The notes under the pieces were generated by a model that saw only the letters and a program-made list of their open reading frames with translations, searched no databases and was not told where the DNA came from. From the NCBI GenBank assembly GCA_000434935.1, contig FR882179.1, forward strand, positions 1 to 34,242: a DNA stretch of 34,242 nt, given 5' to 3'. Origin of the DNA: Bacteroides sp. CAG:709. GTDB taxonomy: Bacteria > Bacteroidota > Bacteroidia > Bacteroidales > UBA932. The position numbers and the translations under genes are program-made. Shown here piece after piece: positions 6,859 through 14,201 of this stretch. Numbering within the stretch: the first letter of the stretch is position 1; every line of letters begins with the position of its first letter.

Positions 6859-7425
6859 CTATACCGTCATGATATCTTTTTCCTTGGCAGCGATGAGAGC
6901 GTCGATTTCCTTGACATTCTTGTCAGTAACTTTCTGCACCTCGTCCTCGCCTTCCTTCTGTGCATCCTCAGGAAGACCGTCATTCTTCTGGGCCTTCTTC
7001 AGGAGATCCACAGCGTCACGACGCGCATTGCGGACAACGACCTTGGAATTCTCACCGGCAGTCCTGGCTTTCTTGATAAGTTCCTTTCTGCGCTCCTCGG
7101 TAAGCGGCGGAATGTTGCAACGGATCTGCTCGCCGTTGTTCTGGGGAGTAAGTCCGATGTTGGCATCCATGATGGCCTTCTCGATTTTCTGGATCATGCT
7201 CTTCTCCCAAGGCTGGATAAGGATAGTCTTGGCATCAGGAGCAGTTACGGAAGCAACCTGTGGAACCGGAGTAGCAGAACCATAATAGTCCACTACGACA
7301 TTATTGAGGATAGATGGGTTCGCCTTGCCCACGCGATATGTCTTGAGATCTTCTTCGAGGAAGTTCACAGCCTCTTTCATTTTCTTGTCAGCAGCAGTGA
7401 CAATCTCATTTACTTTTGGTAGCAT
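6859..7425 (-). CDS. frr: Ribosome recycling factor
   Basis: Splits post-termination ribosomes together with EF-G in the cytoplasm. The 188-residue protein has the normal length and the characteristic helical composition. Recognisable stretches are LKTYRVGKANPSILNNVVVDYYGSxTP split over residues 27-52, the hinge with ILIQPWEKSMIQKIEKAI (68-85), and PPLTEERRKELIKKAR (106-121), ending in a long charged helix. It follows pyrH by 17 bases on the same strand, the near-universal pyrH-frr arrangement. It is followed by the attenuator or terminator region of the aromatic operon. Confidence 0.97.
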   Translation of the reverse strand: MLPKVNEIVTAADKKMKEAVNFLEEDLKTYRVGKANPSILNNVVVDYYGSATPVPQVASVTAPDAKTILIQPWEKSMIQKIEKAIMDANIGLTPQNNGEQIRCNIPPLTEERRKELIKKARTAGENSKVVVRNARRDAVDLLKKAQKNDGLPEDAQKEGEDEVQKVTDKNVKEIDALIAAKEKDIMTV

Positions 7426-7442
7426 AGTATTGATTATTAAGA

Positions 7443-8147
7443 TTATACGTGTACGAGTGTACCTACTTTCTCCCCATTCAGGAGACGGGTAAGGTTACCT
7501 TTGCAATTCATGTCGAAGACAATGATAGGCATATTGCCTTCGCTGCAGAGTGCGAATGCGGTCTGGTCCATGACCTTCAGATGTCCGCTGATGGCCTGGT
7601 CGAATGTGAGTTCATCATATTTCACGGCCTTCGGATCCTTCTCAGGGTCAGCAGTATAGACGCCATCCACGCGGGTTCCCTTCAGCAGCGCATCCGCTCC
7701 GATTTCAAGCGCGCGCAGGGCAGCCCCCGAATCAGTCGTGAAGAAAGGATTTCCGGTGCCTCCGGCAATGAGGGCGACACCTCCCTCTTCCATCACCTTC
7801 ACGGCATCATCCCTCATATAATATTTGGCAACCGGTTCCATCGGAGTAGCCGTAAACACCTGCGCATTCACGCCCTGCTCCTTGATGAACATTGACAATG
7901 CGAGAGAATTGATGACGGTCGCAAGCATGCCCATCTTATCCCCGTCCACACGGTCAAACCCTTTTCCTACGCCCTGGAGTCCGCGGAAAATATTTCCGCC
8001 TCCGTTCACGATGGCAATCTGCAGACCGGCCTTCGCCGCCGCCGCAATCTCCTCCGCATAAGCCTGAAGGCTCGCAGTATCAAGGCCTTTACCCTCGTGA
8101 CCGCCAAGACTTTCACCGCTTAATTTCAACAAAACTCTCTTGTACAT
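7443..8147 (-). CDS. pyrH: UMP kinase
   Basis: Phosphorylates UMP to UDP in pyrimidine nucleotide synthesis; a cytoplasmic member of the amino acid kinase fold. The 234-residue product starts MYKRVLLKLSGESLGG, the conserved N-terminal phosphate-binding motif. It continues with IVNGGGNIFRG (47-57), DKMGMLATVINSLAL, AGGTGNPFFTTDSGAALRA and DGVYTADPEKDPKA, all diagnostic of bacterial PyrH. The start was placed at 8147 rather than at codon -7 of the open frame because the family begins just before LLKLSGE. It heads the pyrH-frr operon, with a promoter candidate about 40 bases upstream. Confidence 0.97.
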   Translation of the reverse strand: MYKRVLLKLSGESLGGHEGKGLDTASLQAYAEEIAAAAKAGLQIAIVNGGGNIFRGLQGVGKGFDRVDGDKMGMLATVINSLALSMFIKEQGVNAQVFTATPMEPVAKYYMRDDAVKVMEEGGVALIAGGTGNPFFTTDSGAALRALEIGADALLKGTRVDGVYTADPEKDPKAVKYDELTFDQAISGHLKVMDQTAFALCSEGNMPIIVFDMNCKGNLTRLLNGEKVGTLVHV

Positions 8148-8185
8148 AATTATCAATGATTTATTCAAAAGGAATCTTCAGGAAA

Positions 8186-8216
8186 CAAATTTATCGAAAT
8201 ATTATGAAACTTGCAA
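8186..8216 (-). promoter_or_regulatory. pyrH promoter candidate
   Basis: On the minus strand TAAATTTG (8193-8186) matches TAnnTTTG, and TTG at 8216-8214 lies exactly 20 bases upstream, matching the classical Bacteroidota -33/-7 spacing. The TTG is part of a CTTGCAAG palindrome (8210-8217) lying between this promoter and the divergent sdhC promoter. Confidence 0.6.
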
Positions 8217-8225
8217 GAAACGCCC

Positions 8226-8233
8226 TATCTTTG
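8226..8233 (+). promoter_or_regulatory. sdhC -7 box
   Basis: TATCTTTG matches TAnnTTTG, 17 bases before a small ORF and about 88 bases before sdhC. A TTG lies 12 bases upstream of the box (8211-8213), inside the CTTGCAAG palindrome shared with the pyrH promoter. Confidence 0.55.
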
Positions 8234-8249
8234 CCTACGCAATCAGGAG

Positions 8250-8321
8250 ATGGAGGCTCAGCTGACCAGTCAGAGTGCCGGAAATCTCGAAGTAAAAAAA
8301 TTTAAACAGCTTCTTAACTAA
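8250..8321 (+). CDS. Possible 23-residue upstream ORF coupled to sdhC
   Basis: ATG at 8250 opens a 24-codon frame encoding a short, Lys-rich peptide beginning MEAQLTSQSAG and ending KKFKQLLN. Its TAA overlaps the sdhC ATG by one base (TAATG), the geometry of translational coupling. AGGAG lies directly before the ATG, too close for an ideal Shine-Dalgarno. No similarity to a known family is recognised. It may be a leader peptide that tunes sdhC, or a chance ORF in an 80-base 5' leader; one short ORF alone is weak evidence. Confidence 0.3.
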   Translation: MEAQLTSQSAGNLEVKKFKQLLN

Positions 8322-9019
8322 TGGCGAACGCATTCCACTACTCCATCGGGAGAAAGTTCATCCAGGCTGTCAGCGGAGCATTCCTTGTAGTGTTCCTCCT
8401 GCTGCATGGTACTATCAATTTCTTTTCAGTAATCGATTCATTCACAGGTGGCTGGGACGCTTATGACGGTCTCTTCCAGCTTGGATGCGATTTCATGGCA
8501 CTGCCAATCGTAACCATTATGGTGCCTGTTCTTGCACTCGGCATCATCGTGCACATCCTCTACGGATGCTACCTTACATGGTACAACGTAAAGGCACGTG
8601 GCGGCTACAAGCGTTACGAGGTAGCGAGCAAGGCCAAGGCTGATTCATGGTCGGCAAAGAACATGTTCGTACTCGGAATCATCATTCTCGGTATCCTGTT
8701 CTTCCACCTCACACACTTCTGGGCCAAGATGCAGCTCCTCGAATTCTGCGGAAGCGAAGCTGAGAACCCTTACATGCTTCTCGAGCAGACCTTCGGAAGC
8801 ATCTGGGTACTGATCATCTACATCGCATGGTTCTGCGCAGTATGGTTCCACCTCTGCCATGGCTTCTGGAGCATGTTCCAGACCGTGGGCTGGGACAACC
8901 AGGTTTGGATGAAGAGACTCAAGGTATTCGGCATCATCGTTGCTACAATCATCTGGGTGATGTTCACCACAGTAGCAGTCAACGCATTCCTCCACGCCAA
9001 CGGTATTCTGGCAGCGTAA
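8321..9019 (+). CDS. sdhC: Succinate dehydrogenase/fumarate reductase cytochrome b subunit
   Basis: Membrane anchor and di-heme b subunit of the SdhC/FrdC b558 family that links the flavoprotein/iron-sulfur dimer to the quinone pool. The 232-residue protein has five hydrophobic segments, roughly 15-35, 58-83, 114-134, 160-183 and 200-224. Candidate heme-ligand histidines within them are H29, H78, H129 or H132, and H177 or H180, the pattern of five-helix di-heme subunits. In Bacteroidota this gene normally precedes the A and B subunit genes. Here it is followed by a terminator and unrelated small genes, so its partners must be elsewhere or this is an extra copy. Confidence 0.9.
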   Translation: MANAFHYSIGRKFIQAVSGAFLVVFLLLHGTINFFSVIDSFTGGWDAYDGLFQLGCDFMALPIVTIMVPVLALGIIVHILYGCYLTWYNVKARGGYKRYEVASKAKADSWSAKNMFVLGIIILGILFFHLTHFWAKMQLLEFCGSEAENPYMLLEQTFGSIWVLIIYIAWFCAVWFHLCHGFWSMFQTVGWDNQVWMKRLKVFGIIVATIIWVMFTTVAVNAFLHANGILAA

Positions 9020-9039
9020 TCCGGGAAAATAAGATATTG

Positions 9040-9076
9040 CAGGCGGTCAGCGTAAGTTGTCCGCCTGTATTTTTTT
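9040..9076 (+). terminator. Intrinsic terminator after sdhC
   Basis: CAGGCGG (9040-9046) pairs with CCGCCTG (9061-9067) in a perfect 7-bp GC-rich stem, followed by a TATTTTTTT tract. It starts 20 bases after the sdhC stop codon and shows that sdhC is transcribed as a single-gene unit. Confidence 0.8.
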
Positions 9077-9089
9077 GCCGGAAATTTGC

Positions 9090-9097
9090 TATCTTTA
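9090..9097 (+). promoter_or_regulatory. Promoter candidate for the YtxH operon
   Basis: TATCTTTA matches seven of eight positions of TAnnTTTG, about 62 bases before the YtxH ATG. A TTTTTTTG, part of the sdhC terminator tract, ends 12 bases upstream of it. Confidence 0.4.
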
Positions 9098-9159
9098 CAC
9101 GGAATGCGGTGACGGCATGACCGTTACGGTCTTCCGATAAAACCGCATTGACACTAAAA

Positions 9160-9504
9160 ATGAGAAATGATTCATTGATAACCTTCATTGCAGGAGCTGC
9201 AATAGGTGCAACGCTCGGTATTCTTTTCGCGCCGGAAAAGGGCGAAGTCACACGCCGCAAAATAAAGGAAGCCGCACAGGACGGATATGACATGGCCAAA
9301 GAAAAGGCCTCTGAAGCATACGCTTACGCAAAAAACAAGGCTGCAAAGATGAAGCAGGACCTTGATGACCTCAAAGAGATAATCCGTGAAGAGGGCAGCG
9401 AAATGAAGGAAGAAGCAAGAGCCAAGCTGCTGGACCAGCTGGACAGGCTCGAAAGGGCGCTTGCCAAGGAAGAAGATATCGATGACCAGTTCGAGGAGGC
9501 CTGA
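9160..9504 (+). CDS. YtxH-like small membrane protein
   Basis: A 114-residue protein with a single N-terminal glycine/alanine-rich membrane segment (about 6-24, FIAGAAIGATLGILFAP) followed by EKGEVTRRKIK. This is the signature of the YtxH family (Gram-positive stress protein relatives). The remaining 80 residues are a highly charged Lys/Glu/Ala helix, probably coiled coil. The ATG at 9160 is preferred to the upstream TTG. Its TGA overlaps the start of the next gene by one base, so the two are probably translationally coupled. A role in envelope stress is suggested by the family and by the holin-like neighbour; no molecular function is known. Confidence 0.8.
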   Translation: MRNDSLITFIAGAAIGATLGILFAPEKGEVTRRKIKEAAQDGYDMAKEKASEAYAYAKNKAAKMKQDLDDLKEIIREEGSEMKEEARAKLLDQLDRLERALAKEEDIDDQFEEA

Positions 9505-9866
9505 TGGACAGCCGATTCACAAGACCAGCAGAAGATTTCGCGAAAAGTGCCGCGGAATACATTGACCTGAAAGTGGACGAAGTCAAGCTGAGGACTGCGA
9601 AAGGGCTCTCGATAACATTGAACCAGATACTTCTGGCGACGCTTTTCCTCAGCCTCGGAAGCATTGTGCTGATGGCTGCGGCTTTCGGCGGCGTCCTGTT
9701 GCTGGGCGACCTTGTCGGGAGCTATGCAGCGGGGGCGTTCATTGTCGCAGGCGTGTTCCTGCTGATTATGGGCGTATTGTTCCTGCTGCGCAAGAAGCTG
9801 TTTCTCAATGGTTTCGTACGCATGTTCATAAATTTATTCTTCGATGAAGAAGGAGGTGCGCGATGA
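9504..9866 (+). CDS. Phage-holin-3-6-like small membrane protein
   Basis: A 120-residue protein with two closely spaced hydrophobic segments (about 42-68 and 74-96) separated by LGDLVGSY, flanked by a charged N-terminal helix and a basic RKK. This layout matches the putative holin superfamily III (Holin-X / phage_holin_3_6) proteins found on bacterial chromosomes beside YtxH genes. Despite the family name, nothing here indicates lysis or a prophage. It overlaps both neighbours: TGATG with the YtxH gene, and an ATGA four-base overlap with the following small gene. The three genes therefore form a coupled operon. Confidence 0.75.
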   Translation: MDSRFTRPAEDFAKSAAEYIDLKVDEVKLRTAKGLSITLNQILLATLFLSLGSIVLMAAAFGGVLLLGDLVGSYAAGAFIVAGVFLLIMGVLFLLRKKLFLNGFVRMFINLFFDEEGGAR

Positions 9867-10096
9867 AGTACACCGATATCAGGAACATCGGGGAACTGGA
9901 TGCGGCACGCAGGAAAGTGTCCGCCCGCGTCGAACGGAAGGGCAAGGAGGTGCTGGAAAGATGGGATGACGTACGCGAGTCGTACTCTGCTGCAGGGCTC
10001 ATCGCCTCGGGGCTGAAATATGTCTCCGGAAGCATCCCGTTCGACAGAATCGTCCTCTACGGCATCCGTGCCCTGAAACAGAAACTCTTTTTGTGA
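9863..10096 (+). CDS. Small uncharacterised protein, third gene of the YtxH operon
   Basis: A 77-residue protein not recognised as a named family. It begins with a charged, probably helical, Lys/Arg-rich region (1-40) and ends in a moderately hydrophobic stretch around GLIASGLKYVSG and FDRIVLYGIRALKQKL; no clear membrane helix is present. Its ATG overlaps the stop of the holin-like gene (ATGA), strong evidence that it is a real coupled gene. It ends four bases before the stop of the convergent aminopeptidase gene. It probably acts with the two small membrane proteins encoded before it. Confidence 0.65.
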   Translation: MKYTDIRNIGELDAARRKVSARVERKGKEVLERWDDVRESYSAAGLIASGLKYVSGSIPFDRIVLYGIRALKQKLFL

Positions 10097-10100
10097 TTTT

Positions 10101-11969
10101 TTACACCGGCAAGGTGCGTCCACGCAACCATTGCGCGACATTATATGGCAGACGAGGAGACAAGGTCCTGTAAACGTGCTCGTTATAAGCATTGAGCCAG
10201 GCAGTCTCTTCATCTGTGAGCAGGTCGCGGACCACCGCCGAAGTATCGATGTGGCAGAGCGTCAAGTTCTCGAAACACAGCCAAGAACCGAATTCATTGG
10301 AACCGGCATCCACGCAGAGGAGCAGGCTCTCGTGTCTGACGCCGTGCATGCCTTCCCTGTAAATACCCGGTTCATCGGACGTTATCATCCCCGGGAGAAG
10401 AGGCTGGGAATTGAAATTGTGCCTGATTTCCTGAGGGCCTTCATGGACATTCAGGAAAAAGCCTATTCCGTGTCCTGTGCCATGCCCGAAATCACGCTCG
10501 TATTTCCAGAGAGGTCCACGTGCCGCATAATCTATCTGACAACCTGATGTGCCGGCAGGGAAAATGGCGGAAGCAAGGCCGATATGGCCTTTCAGCACCA
10601 GAGTATAGTCCTCTTTTTCCAGCTCCGTGCAAGGTCCGAGCGGAACGGTGCGCGTGATATCCGTAGTGCCGAACAGGTATTGTCCGCCGGAATCACAGAG
10701 ATAAAGTCCGTGAGGTTCAAGAGCTCGGGACCCCTCGCGAGGAGTGACATAATGCGGAAGTGCCGCGCCCGGTCCGTACGCTGATATCGTCTGGAAACTG
10801 TTCCCGCGGGCGCCCTGGATCTCAGTCCGGAGCGAATCCAGCTTCATGGCCGCATCCCATTCAGTGACAATGTTTCCTGATGCCATTTCCATGTCCAGCC
10901 AGTAGAGGAATTTCTCCATCGCAAGCCCGTCTTCCATGTGCGCTTCCTTCATTCCGGCGATTTCCACCTCGTTTTTCACCGCCTTCCGGAGAGGGACAGG
11001 AGATTTCCCGGTCACGACCTTGATTTTCCCGCGCAAAGTCTCCGCCAGCGAGGCCAGGTGATAGTTCAATGTCGACGGATCCACATAGATACGCCTCAGT
11101 CCGTCCTCCGCCATGTCATTGAACAGCAGACCGATATCATCATAAGGCATCAAAGTTATGCCGTCAGCTTCCAGTTCGGCGAAGCTTGACCGCGTCTCAG
11201 GGTCGGCTGAAGCGCCATAATTCTTCTTCACATACCACTCCACCTTGTCCGAAGTCACGAGAAGATAGGAAATCACGACAGGATTATATTCCACATCAGA
11301 AGCCCTGACGTTCAGAAGCCACGCTATTTCGTCCAATGCCGTAATCAGAATGGCATCACAGTCCTTGCCGTCAATAAAATAACGCAGCCATTCAATGCGT
11401 GAATTGCGGGATTCTCCAGTTATGTCCTCTCCCAGGGTAATCACCGGAGTGGACGGCACGAAAGGCCGGTCGTTCCACAGAAACTCCAGAACGTCAGGCA
11501 TATCCACGATCCGGAAGCTCTTGTCCCTGTCAATGCCGTCGTCCTGATGTCGTCCCACATGGCGGAAGGCAGCGCGTATCGCATCCACGGAAGCGACTGT
11601 CTGCGCAAGGCCGTCCACAGCTACGGTAACAGAGCCCTGCCTGTCAGGAAATGCCACCTCGGCAAGCCATTCCGGAATACGTATTTCTCCCGGAATCCTG
11701 GTTTTGTGCAGTTCCACGCCAGTTCCGGCGAGCTGTTCCACAGCCTGGATGAAATATCTCGTATCGGTCCAGAGACCTGCATGGTCAAGTGTAATGACCA
11801 CGTCGCCCGCCTCACCGGTGAAGCCGCACACCCATTCCACCTGCTTCCAGCGTGAAGCCGGATATTCGCTGCTGTGAGGGTCAGAGCCGCTGATCACCAT
11901 GGCGTCAATGCCTCTTTCTTTCATGAAATTGCGGATTGCTCCGATTCTTTCTGCGTAGATATTTTCCAT
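10101..11969 (-). CDS. pepP: Xaa-Pro aminopeptidase (M24B, long form)
   Basis: Metallopeptidase that removes an N-terminal residue preceding proline, in the cytoplasm. The 622 residues match the long three-domain form seen in eukaryotic XPNPEP1 and in Bacteroidota. Two creatinase-like N-terminal domains cover about 1-160 and 165-320, and the pita-bread catalytic domain about 330-560. All five expected metal ligands are visible: D426 in LCDSGGQY, D437 in TTDITRT, H500 in GHGTGHGIG, E533 in SDEPGIY and E547 in RHES. No signal peptide is present. It follows hemW by 21 bases and is the last gene of the minus-strand unit. It converges on the YtxH operon with a four-base gap. Confidence 0.93.
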   Translation of the reverse strand: MENIYAERIGAIRNFMKERGIDAMVISGSDPHSSEYPASRWKQVEWVCGFTGEAGDVVITLDHAGLWTDTRYFIQAVEQLAGTGVELHKTRIPGEIRIPEWLAEVAFPDRQGSVTVAVDGLAQTVASVDAIRAAFRHVGRHQDDGIDRDKSFRIVDMPDVLEFLWNDRPFVPSTPVITLGEDITGESRNSRIEWLRYFIDGKDCDAILITALDEIAWLLNVRASDVEYNPVVISYLLVTSDKVEWYVKKNYGASADPETRSSFAELEADGITLMPYDDIGLLFNDMAEDGLRRIYVDPSTLNYHLASLAETLRGKIKVVTGKSPVPLRKAVKNEVEIAGMKEAHMEDGLAMEKFLYWLDMEMASGNIVTEWDAAMKLDSLRTEIQGARGNSFQTISAYGPGAALPHYVTPREGSRALEPHGLYLCDSGGQYLFGTTDITRTVPLGPCTELEKEDYTLVLKGHIGLASAIFPAGTSGCQIDYAARGPLWKYERDFGHGTGHGIGFFLNVHEGPQEIRHNFNSQPLLPGMITSDEPGIYREGMHGVRHESLLLCVDAGSNEFGSWLCFENLTLCHIDTSAVVRDLLTDEETAWLNAYNEHVYRTLSPRLPYNVAQWLRGRTLPV

Positions 11970-11990
11970 AACGTTCCTCCCGTGAAGATG

Positions 11991-13145
11991 TCAAACAAGT
12001 TCTCTGATTATTTCATCCGATACGAAAAAATGGTCCTCCGGAATCCTCAAGTTCCCTTCCCGGGTCCATTCCAATGCTCCTTCATCCAAAAGCATTGACA
12101 TAGGCGCATGAGGAAGGCACGCCGGGTCGACACCTGTATCGGTCCTCAACCCGAGCATCACCGTCTCCATCAACATGTTTTCTGCCGTAAGAATTTCTTT
12201 TTCAGCGACATAACAGCTTTCCGACTCCGAGTTCCACTTGCGGACATTGACCTTCCCGTCCGGACCGGCGAGTGCGGAATGCGCTCCTGCACCGAGTCCT
12301 ACGTACGGCTCACGTCGCCAATATGCGGAGTTGTGACGCGCCTCGAAACCCGGGTATGCGAAGTTCGACACCTCATAATGGTGATAGCCGGCCTCCGTCA
12401 GAAGGCTGCAAAGCGTCTCGTACTGGCGTCTGCAAGTCTCTTCCGACGCTTCCTGATATTTTCCCGAATCCGCCAGCATTGCCAATGCACTTCCCTCCTC
12501 TATCGAGAGCTGATACGCCGATATATGACTGGGACTCAAGCCGATAGCCTTATGAACCGTCGCCTCCCAGACCTTGTCGGTCAACCCGCCGATACCATAT
12601 ATAAGGTCAATGCTGATGTTCCGGAAGCCGTTTGAGCGGAGCATCCAATATGCCTGTTCTGCATGTTCCGCATCATGCCTGCGGTTCATCCAGCGTAGGA
12701 CATCGTCATCGAAAGACTGCACTCCCATGCTGATACGGTTGACTCCAAGGTCCAGCAAAGATTTCACATAGTCATCACCCTTTTCGACAATGTCTTCGGG
12801 ATTGACTTCCATCGTGAATTCAGAATAATCATGACGCGGGCTGCCGGATACTGCATTGTTCACGCCGGTCACGATATCGGACAAAACATGAGAAGGAAGC
12901 ACCGACGGGGTGCCTCCTCCTATATATAATGTATCCACTTTCTGCGAGAAGCAGTCCTCCGGCATTGTCGCACGGATTTCTTCCGAACGCGCCGCCGCCT
13001 CTGAAACCACGGCTTCCGCATAGCGGCCGAACCTTTCGGACTCACCATCCACCTGTTTCCGTCCCTTGCATACTGGAATCGCTTCGGAATAGAAACTGCA
13101 ATAAGTGCAGAAACTTCTGCAGAATGGGATATGTATGTAAATCAA
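11991..13145 (-). CDS. hemW: Radical SAM heme chaperone HemW (coproporphyrinogen oxidase-like)
   Basis: The 384-residue protein begins MIYIHIPFCRSFCTYCSF, giving the radical-SAM CxxxCxxC cluster site (C9, C13, C16) right at the N terminus as in HemW. True HemN has a longer N-terminal extension. Further landmarks are YIGGGTPS, the EVNPED motif, GVNRISMGVQSF, IDLIYGIGG and YEVSNFA, all typical of the HemN/HemW family, plus a C-terminal domain with LGAGAHS and LGLR. HemW proteins bind heme and are thought to deliver it; they are frequently annotated as oxygen-independent coproporphyrinogen oxidase. It starts ten bases after the coiled-coil gene stop and precedes pepP, so the three are probably cotranscribed. 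Confidence 0.9.
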   Translation of the reverse strand: MIYIHIPFCRSFCTYCSFYSEAIPVCKGRKQVDGESERFGRYAEAVVSEAAARSEEIRATMPEDCFSQKVDTLYIGGGTPSVLPSHVLSDIVTGVNNAVSGSPRHDYSEFTMEVNPEDIVEKGDDYVKSLLDLGVNRISMGVQSFDDDVLRWMNRRHDAEHAEQAYWMLRSNGFRNISIDLIYGIGGLTDKVWEATVHKAIGLSPSHISAYQLSIEEGSALAMLADSGKYQEASEETCRRQYETLCSLLTEAGYHHYEVSNFAYPGFEARHNSAYWRREPYVGLGAGAHSALAGPDGKVNVRKWNSESESCYVAEKEILTAENMLMETVMLGLRTDTGVDPACLPHAPMSMLLDEGALEWTREGNLRIPEDHFFVSDEIIRELV

Positions 13146-13155
13146 AGCTTTACAA

Positions 13156-14067
13156 TTAGCGGAGCATCAATTCTGCCGAACCGAGCTTGGCCTGCTCCGT
13201 GTACGCCTCAACGGTGTAGATACCCTTCTGGTAACCAGGGATATCGTTCAGATAGATGCTGAGGTCCACTTCCTTGCCCTCGTAGTCTACAAGTCTGGAA
13301 GCCGAAGCGACCATTGTCTCGCCGTTGTAGGTAAATGAGGTGCGGTTCGAGTTGGTGAGAATGATTCCGTCTGGATCTTTCACACGGATATACACTCTTA
13401 CTTGTCCCTTAGGTGCAAGTTCATTTTCCACGAGGCTGAGCGACGTAAGGAGTCTCACTACGCGGCTGCTTCTGTCAGTAATCTTGTCGGAAGAGTTGTA
13501 TGCCTCGATGCGGAGTCCTCTGGCCTTCATCACCGCGCCTGCAGCAACCTGGCCGGAAAGGGCGTCGACCTGACGTGAAAGCTGCGCGTTCTCGGCTTTG
13601 CTTGCGGCAGCCTCTCTACGGGCAGCGGCAGCATCAGCTGTCAGCTTGTGGTTCAATGTGTTGAGAGAATCAATCTGAACAATGTAATTACGCATGATGC
13701 TTCTCAATGTTCCGAGTTCCTTCTCGTACTGACGCATCTTCGCCCTGTTGGTGGCATCCGTCTTCTTTATCCTTTCTATAAGGTTCGCAACTTCAGCACG
13801 TGAGGTATCGAGCTGCGAATTGATGGAATCATAGTCAGAAGAAAGTGATGCGTAATCGCTCTGCAGATTTTCCATCTGCTCGGTAAGGTCACGCTTTTCA
13901 TCCTCAAGTTCACCTATCAACGTGGATTTCTGGCTCCAGACATATACGAGTATTGCAACCAAAGCTACAACTACGCCGATAAGTATAAACATCGTGGTCT
14001 TCAAGCTTTTTTCTTCCGCGAGTTTGGCTTCACGCTCGCGACGCTCCATAATCGGATCTGTTTCCAT
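13156..14067 (-). CDS. Membrane-anchored coiled-coil protein, function unknown
   Basis: A 303-residue protein with a charged cytoplasmic N terminus, one transmembrane helix (about 24-45), a long heptad-rich coiled coil (about 48-175, with LEDEKRDLTEQMENLQ), and a beta-rich C-terminal domain (about 180-303). The C-terminal domain contains KGQVRVYIRVKDPDGIIL and ends in AELMLR. There is no signal peptidase site, so a type II orientation with a periplasmic coiled coil is likely. I do not recognise a named family, though similar architectures occur across Bacteroidales. It is the first gene of the unit with hemW (ten-base gap) and pepP, and has its own promoter candidate. A structural or scaffolding envelope role is inferred from architecture only. 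Confidence 0.8.
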   Translation of the reverse strand: METDPIMERREREAKLAEEKSLKTTMFILIGVVVALVAILVYVWSQKSTLIGELEDEKRDLTEQMENLQSDYASLSSDYDSINSQLDTSRAEVANLIERIKKTDATNRAKMRQYEKELGTLRSIMRNYIVQIDSLNTLNHKLTADAAAARREAAASKAENAQLSRQVDALSGQVAAGAVMKARGLRIEAYNSSDKITDRSSRVVRLLTSLSLVENELAPKGQVRVYIRVKDPDGIILTNSNRTSFTYNGETMVASASRLVDYEGKEVDLSIYLNDIPGYQKGIYTVEAYTEQAKLGSAELMLR

Positions 14068-14154
14068 AACAATTTCGTTTATTAAAAATAATCACACTCC
14101 GAACGTTTCAGCAAACAACATTCCAAAAAACGCCGAAGCCAATCAAACAATTGT

Positions 14155-14178
14155 CAAATATACTAAGAATCCGTCAAA
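14155..14178 (-). promoter_or_regulatory. Promoter candidate for the coiled-coil/hemW/pepP unit
   Basis: TATATTTG on the minus strand (14162-14155) matches TAnnTTTG about 87 bases before the ATG. TTTG (14178-14175) lies 12 bases upstream. The rest of the 134-base gap is A-rich with no ORF seen. Confidence 0.5.
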
Positions 14179-14201
14179 AATCAGCAGAGCGATGTCCAAT
14201 A

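Noticed and set aside
9504..9866. Prophage remnant suggested by the holin-like gene
   Set aside because: No phage structural, integrase or lysis genes nearby; the gene is coupled to a YtxH gene as in ordinary chromosomes.
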